Assembly (NCBI GenBank): GCA_027924645.1
Contig: BSBN01000140.1
Location: 13,646,501-13,710,500 of the forward strand
Length of the DNA stretch: 64,000 bases
Direction: 5' to 3'
Origin: Cunninghamia lanceolata
Lineage: Eukaryota; Streptophyta; Pinopsida; Cupressales; Cupressaceae
Both the position numbers and the translations under genes were made by a program. Under the pieces are notes generated by a model. It did no database searches. It worked only from the letters and a program-made list of their open reading frames with translations, and had not been told where the DNA came from. Below, piece after piece: positions 57,151 to 64,000 of the stretch; the first letter of the stretch is position 1, and each line of letters starts with the position of its first letter.

Positions 57151-57304
57151 AAAGGGGGAGTAAGGAGCAGTGAAAAATGAGGAATCCAACTAAGGGGGAG
57201 TTCCAGAAATTGTATATAAAGATAGAGCATCAGCCAAGGGGGAGCATAGTGTAAACACTTAGTCATTTTTCACTAAGTGTTGCCATCAATGCCAAAGGGG
57301 GAGA
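57151..57304 (+). promoter_or_regulatory. Element D polypurine-tract array
   Basis: Four runs occur at 57,151-57,160, 57,191-57,200, 57,236-57,244 and 57,294-57,304. The last touches the 3' LTR. The spacing and the tgccattgatgtcaaaggg context of the first agree with H. Confidence 0.85.
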
Positions 57305-57356
57305 TTGTTGGCAAGAGACACTATATGGATTCATGGTTGTTGTCATTGATGGCAAC
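57279..57356 (+). other. Inverted repeat bracketing the polypurine tract/3' LTR junction of D
   Basis: gttgccatcaatg (57,279-57,291) is the perfect reverse complement of 57,344-57,356. The 52-base loop holds the priming tract and the LTR start. Confidence 0.8.
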
Positions 57357-58392
57357 AAAGGTCATCCCACATATCTACAAGCATGGTGTGTCTCTACCGG
57401 AAGTCATAATGAAGATTGTTGTGGTCCGGTGAACAAGAACAGAGCATGTGGCAAGGTCTGACAAATTGGTCTGGATCTCTCAGAGGAAGTATCTTGGTGC
57501 AGTGTAGATTTGGGGAAGTCAAGAGGACTACCTTGAGTGGTATATTCCAAGGATTTAGCCTTCGGTGGTGGACAAGGAAAAAGATATGAATAGTTGAGTA
57601 CTGGATTCCTGAGTGACAGTGAGAACAGAGGAAGAATTGACTGACAGAACATCAGACTATTTTTTGGATGTGTTACTGTTGATGGTAAAGGTTGTGAAAG
57701 CATGAATCACGTTTGGCTGACATGATTAATGATATCTACAAGTATATGCTTGATCCGCATTACTTGATAAGCAAGGATTCAGCCGACATAACAGAGTTTG
57801 TGAGAAAATAGACTATTCTGGATGCTGACTAGAAAGGTGATGAAATTACTTGTGTGGATATATATGCATGATGGATTTAGTTGTGAGAGAGGTTGTAGCG
57901 ATGATGATATATGTGAATAAGTGTAGAGCAGAGCAGAAGTAGTAGGAAAGATCCAGTATGTGAAAGGAAAGCAGAATAAAGAGAAGAGGAAAGATGAAGT
58001 GCAGCAGATCAGTGTACTGAGCCTAACCGGAACTGAACTCCAGCATATGTGGATGCTTCCATTTAGTTCAAGTATTGTATAACATTCTTTTGTAGACAGT
58101 GTGTCTCCTTGTAGGCAGTGTGCCTCTTTGTGAGCAGTGTGCTCGGGCAGTGAGCCCTAATTGGCAAGTGTCATTTTGTAATTCCTTATTCTTCTAACAG
58201 AGAATAATCTTTGGGTTAATCACCCCGTGGTTTTCTCCCTTAACAGGGTTTTCACGTCAAAAATACTGTGTCATGTGTTTCTCATTTCATGGTAATGCTT
58301 GTTTGTTTGATTCAATGCTGCATTGATTAATAAGAAAGTTCAAAAGAAGAAATAATTAAGATAACTAATTCACCCCCTATCAGTTATCAACA
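57306..58392 (+). repeat. Element D 3' LTR (1087 bp)
   Basis: It runs TGTTGG to CAACA. It shows the uninterrupted E target site near 57,420, the stem-loop array at 58,094-58,173 and the U5 signature at about 58,228-58,258. It is about 95% identical to the split 5' copy by eye. Confidence 0.93.
58094..58173 (+). other. Stem-loop array in the element D 3' LTR
   Basis: agaca/tgtct, aggca/tgcct, gagca/tgctc, gggc/gccc and a weakened fifth stem (tggc/gtca). Stem 2 has five pairs here and four in H, through a change in the loop-side base. Confidence 0.7.
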
Positions 58393-58399
58393 AAGAGTC

Positions 58400-59370
58400 T
58401 GATGTAGGAGCATCCAAAAGCATTCAAATCGATTGCAACAATTAAAATTATGTTGTAGAGTGCCAGGAAGAGCAACCTTGGAAAGTACCACATTTTACCG
58501 CATTATCACATTAGAATCAGAAGAGCTGGACTTAGTTTCTATAACATGTCATCTACAACATATCCAAAATTTAGATCATTTGGCTTCATTTCAAAGAGAT
58601 ATCAGTATCAGCAAATTACCTTTTTTGCCTATTGTCATAGCACAGAACTGATAGTGTTCAGTGGAGTGTAATTGGATTGTAGAGTGATTACGTGACTTGT
58701 GGAGTTAAAAGGAACACCATTGAAGGAATTTGAGTACCTAGCCAACCTTTATGGAGATCTATATGAAGTTTCATGCACCAGTGGAGCAATACCTTGTGTT
58801 TAGGTTTGACCTATCTATGTCTATACATTACATACTAGTTGTTGCAATTAGGCTGACTTGATAAAGTTGCAGAGGCTTGTGGAGGATATAAATGAGAGAT
58901 GAAGGATTGTTTCATGGTAAGGAATGAAGAATGATCAAGTATGCAAAGGTATGAAGCAAGAGGATGAGAGTTTGATCTGAAGAAGAATCAAAATTGAAGT
59001 AGAGAGTAGAGCAAAGAGTAGGAGAATTTGTAGATCAGAGAATTGAAAAGTAGCCAAAAGGAATCATAGAAGAATTTTATTGTATAAATCATTTGTAACC
59101 TTGGGTTATATCCTACCCTCTACAAATCCCTAGAGGCATGTGTATTGAGATTTGAGATTCTAATATAATGAGGAATGAGCTTTGAAGGTTGTGTTTTTCC
59201 CCTTGAGGATTTTTGTAGGATATATCTTTTGTCATGAGTTTCTAAATATCTCTTTCATCTGTTGTTAGTTGTATGTTTCTGTTGCATCTTTACATTGATC
59301 ATGGTGTTAGTAGTTTAAGGCTATAAGGCTAGATAATTCGTCACTGGACCCTCCTACCTTAACTGCATCA
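58400..59370 (+). repeat. Element B 3' LTR (971 bp)
   Basis: It starts TGATGTAGGAGCAT and ends CTGCATCA. It aligns with 22,468-23,405 and carries the last 40-50 bases that the 5' copy lacks. Confidence 0.88.
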
Positions 59371-59375
59371 AATGG
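59371..59375. repeat. Target site duplication of element B, right copy (aatgg)
   Basis: Directly follows the CATCA end of B's 3' LTR. Confidence 0.92.
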
Positions 59376-59625
59376 TTTTCTCTCAACCAAATTTTCTTGC
59401 CAACCCTCCACTATGCTTCTCCTTAATCAGATTCTCTCTCATGGAACTCCTCAGAATGCACAATCGACTTCCTCTGAACAACATACCATCTTGGATCATA
59501 TAATCCAACCATCTCATCCTATCTAGGGTAAAAGGCTCCAAAAAATCTTTCCAAGCCTCTACAAAGTCTGGATCTTTAGGGTACAAATTCTTGAGTTCAT
59601 TAAGCCCAATGACCTCTATCTTCAT
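59376..59625 (-). pseudogene. Element C start of integrase
   Basis: Minus-strand frame 59,625-59,383 reads like the segment between RNase H and the integrase zinc finger of element A: MRWLDYMIQDGMLFRGS, then LIKEKHSGGLARKFG, where A has HSGGLAGHFG. It stops at the B insertion (59,370) and continues in sense at 22,467. The zinc-finger His is changed to Lys. Confidence 0.78.
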
Positions 59626-59712
59626 CTATTTCAACAAATGTTTCCTTCTACTTAAGGCATATGCACCACTATTTGATCTTCCACTCCCATGCTTCAAAAA
59701 AGAAGTATAACA

Positions 59713-60569
59713 CTACAAAAACTCAGCCCATTTTAAGTGCCTTTGATTCAACTTCCCTTGGCTATTAAGATATTGTAAGGCCTGATGATCAGTATATAGA
59801 ACAAATTCTTTTGGAAACAAATAGTGTCTCCATTTCTTCAAAGCCTGAACTATAACATAACACTCTTGATCATAAATAGAATACTTTTTCTTGGCATCAT
59901 TAATCTTCTCATTGAAATAGGTAATGGGCTTACCTTCTTGGTACAAAAAACTCCTATAGGACTACCACTAGCATCACAATCTACGTGAAATACTTTATTA
60001 AAATCTAGAAGTGTCAAAATAGGTTGCTCTATGACTTTTTTCTTTAATGTATCAAAACTCTTGGATGCTCTTGTAGTCCATTTTGAGTCCTTTCTATCCC
60101 CTCTCATTGTCTCAGTTAGGGGTAAACAAATGCTACTAAAATTCCTCATTAGTTTTATATAAAAACTTTCCAAATGATGAAAAGATCTTACCTCTATAGT
60201 AATCCTTGGTGTGGACCATTCATTAATATCCCTTACTTTTTTAGGATCCATCTTAACACCCTCAGTTGAGACAACAAATCCCAGGTATACCAACTCCTTT
60301 ACAAAACTACATTTCTTTAGATTAATCAACAACTTCTCCTCCCTTAGCTTCACTAAAACTCTTCTAATATGCACTTGATTCTCTTCCAAAGTCTTACTGA
60401 AAATCAAAATGTCATCTAAAGAAACAATAAAAAACTTTCCCAAAAACTCATTCAATACCTTGTTCATGAGCTGCATGAATGTGCTCAGTGTATTGGTTAG
60501 CCCATATGACGTGACTAACCACTCATATGGACTCTCCTTAGTCTTAAAGATTGTCTTCCATTCATCTTC
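59713..60569 (-). pseudogene. Element C RT C-terminal half and RNase H
   Basis: Minus-strand frame 60,476-59,850 holds the RT active site as SLDDILIFSK (Asp codons at 60,411-60,416, where YLDD is usual), the thumb and the RNase H start with VDCDASG. A frameshift at about 59,940 moves the rest ([13 protein letters not shown], [23 protein letters not shown]) to another frame, 59,946-59,713. RNase H acidic residues remain. Interspersed changes and the frame break make it non-functional. Confidence 0.83.
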
Positions 60570-60968
60570 TTATTTGATTTGGATATGGTGATATCCACTC
60601 TTCAAATCAATCTTCATAAAGTAGTTAACTCCACTCAAGAAATCCATAACATCATCCATCCTTAGCAATGGAAATATGTACTTCATTTTAATTTTGGTTA
60701 TAGCTTGGTAATTCATACACATTCTCCACTCTCCATATTTCTTCAATTCTAGCACTATAGGTACCATACATGGACTTAGGCTCTCCCTTATAAGTTCATT
60801 CTTCCATAACTCCTGAACTTGTCTATTTAGTTCCTCATTCTCTATAGGATTCATTCTATGGGTTTCCTTTTTTGGTAAACTAGCTCTTGATATCAAATCC
60901 ATTTGCTGACTTATCTTCCTCACCAGTGGTAAACCTTTTGGTACATTATCAGAGACAATGTGCTGCAA
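60570..60968 (-). pseudogene. Element C RT N-terminal half
   Basis: The open minus-strand frame has DNVPKGLPLVR, VQELWKNELIRESLSP, RMDDVMDFLSG and FMKIDLKSGYHHI. It ends at a TAA just before the segment that would lead to the active site. It is collinear with element A 26,630-27,010. Confidence 0.83.
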
Positions 60969-61026
60969 TTATTCTAGCAAATATGAGACTTCTACTGGCA
61001 CATTTTCAAATTTCTCCTGGATAATC

Positions 61027-61335
61027 TTATGAATCAATGCAAGGCAATGATACTCGTGCTTCATACCATCCAAATAATTTCCTACCATTTACCAAGAAAA
61101 TTATGTTAGTACTACATACCTTTTCTTCCACCTCCTTCAAGGGATTGAACTTATGATGAACTCTATCCTTTGTTAGGGAATAGGTGTTTGCATGGCCATC
61201 ATCGACAACACACCTATCATAAGGCTGTGGCCTTCCCAATAGCATATGAAATGTATCCATCGGTATGATGTCAAACAACACCTCATCATGGTAGTCTCCA
61301 ATATTGAACTTGACTAAACATTGCTCATTGACCAA
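61027..61335 (-). pseudogene. Element C protease C-terminal part
   Basis: The open minus-strand frame corresponds to 26,240-26,540 of element A: VKFNIGDYHDEVLFDII, then the MLLGRPQPYD flap end and a linker with FLVNGRK. The Asp active site lies upstream (about 61,420-61,450) in broken sequence. Confidence 0.7.
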
Positions 61336-61339
61336 AGCT

Positions 61340-62760
61340 CTATGGTCCTTCTACAACAATTCAATACGATAGGGATGTGGATGCCTTCTCCTTGTCAAAT
61401 TCAACTTGTTAACCATCTCCTCTAAGATGAGATTATTAGTGTTTCTACTATCAATAATAATATCACAACACTTACCTTCACACTTGCATCTTGTGTGAAA
61501 TAAACTCTTCCTCTAATTTGGTTTTTTTCTTCATTTAACAAGGTTCTTCTGACAACTAGGGTTTCTCCCCTTTCAAGATCTTCAGAATGCTCAAATTGCA
61601 CATCTTCATCTACATGTACAACTCGTGCATGACCTTTAGGCCTTCTATTTTTCCATACTTGATGTCGGGGACATTCGTAGGCTCAATTCCCTTCTTCTCC
61701 ACATTTGAAATAGGTTCCTCTAAAACCTCTTCTTCTAGGTCATTTCCCAGGTCTTCCTCTTCCTCTTCCTCTTTTCTCACCATTATTTTGATCTCGAGGG
61801 TGGTAGGCATTATCTACTCTCTAATTTTGACTGGTTCCTACTTCTTCACTTTTATTTTGATCTTTATTTCAACCTCCATAGGATATTCCACCAATCCTTC
61901 TGCCTTGATCTCTTTCTCTTTGCTTTCTTTCAAATATTTTATTCAACTTCTCTTCCACTTTAAAGGAAAACTATTATGCTTCTTCTATGGTGTTTATTCT
62001 AACTAGGCTCAACTCCTCTTGAATACTTGGCCTCAACCCATTAATAGAATGAGATACCTTCTCCTTCTTGGCCTCTGCATGGCCTATTCTGATAATAATC
62101 TTATAAAATCTTATGTGTACTACTTAACCAAAATTTTACCTTTCTTCAATCCTTATAGCTTCCTCAACAACTCCAACTCATAGTCCGTAGGGATGAAATT
62201 CTTTTTTAGTTTGTCCACCATCCTATCCCATCTTGTAATTTGTATCCTTTTCCTTTTATATTTCCCTCTAACTAGACCCCCTTCCACCGAATACAAGCAT
62301 GGCCCTTCAACTTCATTTTTGCAAACTTCACCTATTTTGGATCCTCCACATCTTCATACTTGAAATATTCCTCCATATTGTTTATCCAATCAATAATCTC
62401 TTCCAAATTCATATCCCCATAATAGGTAGAAATTTCAATCCTAGGCCTCTTTCCAATCTTCAAAATGGTCCTCAACAACCTAACTCAAACAGGATTTCCT
62501 ACATCATCTTGTTCTTCCTCAAATAGATATTCTTCTTCAACTTCATCTTCACTTTCTTCTATTATTCTTGGTTCAAACCCTCTTCACATCTCCTCTTGGA
62601 ATGCATCAATTTGGGTTTGCAAGGCTATAAAATTGTCTTCTATCAAAGCATCTCTCCCAACACCACCATGATTCCTTCATGGAGGCATTTTTTTGAGTTC
62701 TCCAACAAACCCACAACCTCAATTGATTTCTATAGAAAATCCACAACCTCAAGTCTTGGT
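61340..62760 (-). pseudogene. Element C gag (heavily broken)
   Basis: Pieces of the element A gag are readable on the minus strand in changing frames: an acidic part with EESEDEVEEEYLFEEEQ (about 62,520-62,580), the core start NNMEEYFKYEDVEDP (about 62,340-62,390), and a CCHC-like knuckle with EEG(N/H)RAYECP (about 61,660-61,700). Stops are frequent. Confidence 0.65.
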
Positions 62761-62808
62761 GCAAACTGCCTTACATTCGGTGATCTCTCTACACACTTAG
62801 GAACTATT

Positions 62809-62820
62809 GTTCTGATACCA
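62809..62820 (-). promoter_or_regulatory. Element C primer binding site (tRNA-iMet)
   Basis: On the minus strand TGGTATCAGAAC, two bases after the LTR end. One base differs from the exact iMet complement. Confidence 0.88.
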
Positions 62821-62822
62821 CT

Positions 62823-63667
62823 TGATGAGGGGGGTCATTCCTAGAGCATAGAATAACACATATTGCACACATAACATAGGAATGTTCTTTTATTGATTTC
62901 AGCAACACATTACATTATAGAAACTAGAATCAAATCTGATTATGAATCCTTAATAGGTTGCAAGAAATTATAGCTTCCTTTTCCTAGATTCTAAAACCTT
63001 CCACCTTCTGTAGCTTCAAATCTAGTAGAATTTATATTTTCGCTTCCTTTTCTAACTCTCCATTTTCCCCCATTTTCTCTACTACCCCAAAGGATTCCAA
63101 AAAAAAGGGTCATAAATAGCCCTTTTTGGTGCCTTCTAGCCAAAATTTTGAAATTTGTAACTCCCTCCAAAAATAGGCCAACTTTTGGGAACCGTAACTT
63201 TTGATCCGGGTGTCTGATTGATGAACTATTTGATGAGTTGAAAAGATCAAGAAGTGCTCTACACATGAATAATTCTCTTTGCTGATTATGCCCATTTTCA
63301 AGATCATATGGGTCTTCTAAGTGCTTCATATCTGACTTTGAAACTTTTTTCAAGGGTTTTTAAAGAAATGAAATCTTTAATATGTTTCTGTCCACAAGTG
63401 ATCTTTGGCCAATTCCTTAACCAAAGGTCATATATTTCAATTCTGAAGCTTTGAGTAAATTTCCACTTCCATACACATGCTCAAATGCTAACTTTATAAA
63501 AATAACAGTTGGCTATTTTTAGTAGGCTGGAGAAACTAAAGGTTTTATATCCTTACTCAAGCAATTTTGTATGCAAAATAACAAAATTTGAAAAGAACAA
63601 AAAACAATATATTAAATTTTTTTGGTGATGCAAGATTGCCCTTACACCACTAAATGCTCCTGCATCA
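62823..63667 (-). repeat. Element C 5' LTR (right, 845 bp)
   Basis: On the minus strand it starts TGATGCAGGAGCAT and ends CCCCTCATCA. It aligns with 20,426-21,218. Confidence 0.85.
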
Positions 63668-63672
63668 ATATA
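63668..63672. repeat. Target site duplication of element C, right copy (atata)
   Basis: Directly follows the CATCA end of the right LTR and matches 20,421-20,425. Confidence 0.85.
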
Positions 63673-64000
63673 TTGGTAACATTAAAGTTGTAACTACTAA
63701 ATCATAATGTTGTGTTAGAGTGTACAAGGTGATTATCCATGTGGGGGAAATATACTTGGTGATTCATGTGGTATTGTAATATCATGTATGGATGGATTAT
63801 AGCTGGATGACTATTGGTTTTCCATGTGTTGTTAGTTTTTCCATGAATACATCTATATATTAGTTTGTGTGAATATGCCAAAGTTACTTAGTTTTTAGGC
63901 ATTGAAAACATTTATACGTTATTAGTGTGTGAAAAATAGAGTGATTGTAGAAGAAGGGTATGCTATAGATTGAGACTTTTCCAAAGACCATTTGTATTGA
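63673..64000. other. Right flank of element C
   Basis: AT-rich sequence with no reading frame. Disregarding element C, it continues the sequence at 20,250-20,425. The pair might be an old LTR with a promoter (ctatataa at 20,402), but nothing in the window confirms this. Confidence 0.4.

Larger units (their letters stand above)
32123..58392 (+). mobile_element. Element D: pol-less copia-type LTR element with two unusual ORFs, split by E
   Basis: Without the E insertion the element is about 7.5 kb: a 5' LTR of about 1089 bp (32,123-32,249 plus 51,006-51,972), an exact iMet primer site, ORF1 (coiled coil and four zinc knuckles), an H-LTR-like segment, ORF2 (about 1046 codons, unknown), four polypurine tracts and a 3' LTR of 1087 bp. 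No protease, RT, RNase H or integrase is present. LTR ends, U5 block, stem-loop array and tract array agree with Sirevirus-like element H, which could have supplied the enzymes. The LTRs differ by about 5% by eye. Confidence 0.85.
22468..59370 (+). mobile_element. Element B: pol-less LTR element with chromovirus-type LTR ends
   Basis: The LTRs begin TGATGTAGGAGCAT, like A and C, and the 3' copy ends CATCA. Once nested elements A (23,776-30,292) and D (32,123-58,392) are removed, only about 4 kb remain: a 5' LTR, a coiled-coil and zinc-knuckle gene, a repeat-rich 3' region and a 3' LTR. No protease, RT, RNase H or integrase is left or hinted at, so B was probably moved by enzymes of A/C-like elements. 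The LTRs are about 85% alike by eye. Confidence 0.8.
20426..63667 (-). mobile_element. Element C: minus-strand chromovirus (Ty3/gypsy), outermost host of the nest
   Basis: LTRs of 793 bp (left) and 845 bp (right) have TGA(T/C)G...CATCA ends and flank a minus-strand element. Its own parts are 59,376-62,822 (primer site, gag, protease, RT, RNase H, start of integrase) and 21,219-22,467 (rest of integrase, chromodomain). Between them lie 36.9 kb of later insertions (22,468-59,370). The two halves rejoin in sense within the integrase zinc-finger region. Its proteins and LTR ends are close to those of element A. It is heavily decayed and the LTRs are roughly 80-85% alike by eye. Confidence 0.85.

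Overview
The window looks like intergenic DNA from a large, repeat-rich land-plant (seed plant) nuclear genome. I found no convincing single-copy host gene, tRNA, rRNA or CRISPR array. Almost every base can be assigned to LTR retrotransposons inserted into one another. The families are typical of plants: a Sirevirus-like Ty1/copia element, Tat-like Ty3/gypsy elements with an antisense plant mobile domain (PMD) gene, and chromodomain-bearing Ty3/gypsy elements (chromoviruses). A conifer or other giant-genome species is plausible, but the sequence alone does not fix the taxon.

Left part (1-20,425). Element F (1-2793) is the 3' end of a decayed non-autonomous copia-type element. It sits in element G (about 2794-17,618), a decayed Tat-like gypsy element whose pol is mostly deleted and which carries a PMD gene on the opposite strand. 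That antisense gene is split by element H (7719-14,801), a young, nearly intact Sirevirus-like copia element. H has LTRs of 1291 and 1292 bp that are about 99% identical, a perfect 5-bp target duplication (gatgt), a tRNA-iMet primer site, a 1384-codon gag-pol frame broken by one amber codon, and an array of polypurine tracts. From 15 to 20.4 kb lies a promoter-bearing, LTR-like stretch, a Q-rich gag remnant and AT-rich decayed DNA.

Right part (20,426-63,667). This is one matryoshka, four insertion levels deep. Element C (minus-strand chromovirus, target duplication atata, 20,426-63,667) was split in its integrase by element B (plus-strand, pol-less, target duplication aatgg, 22,468-59,370). 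B received A (plus-strand chromovirus, 23,776-30,292) in its gag-like gene and D (pol-less copia-type element, 32,123-58,392) a few bases before its 3' LTR. D's 5' LTR was split by E (18.8-kb Tat-like gypsy element with antisense PMD, 32,250-51,005). LTR divergence judged by eye falls with nesting depth (C and B about 15%, D about 5%, E about 1%), as the nesting order requires.

The elements fall into functional sets. H could supply enzymes to H-like or D-like elements, because D and H share the U5 block, the iMet primer site and the polypurine array. A and C are sister chromoviruses, and B shares their LTR ends. The most unusual content is: D's large uncharacterised ORF2, with a second copy in F; a fragment of H-type LTR inside D; an array of small stem-loops with compensatory changes in the H and D LTRs; an inverted repeat that brackets the polypurine tract/LTR junction; and a strongly structured segment in E's long leader. 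Most broken frames carry stops that single C-to-T changes would create, as expected for methylated, silenced repeats.
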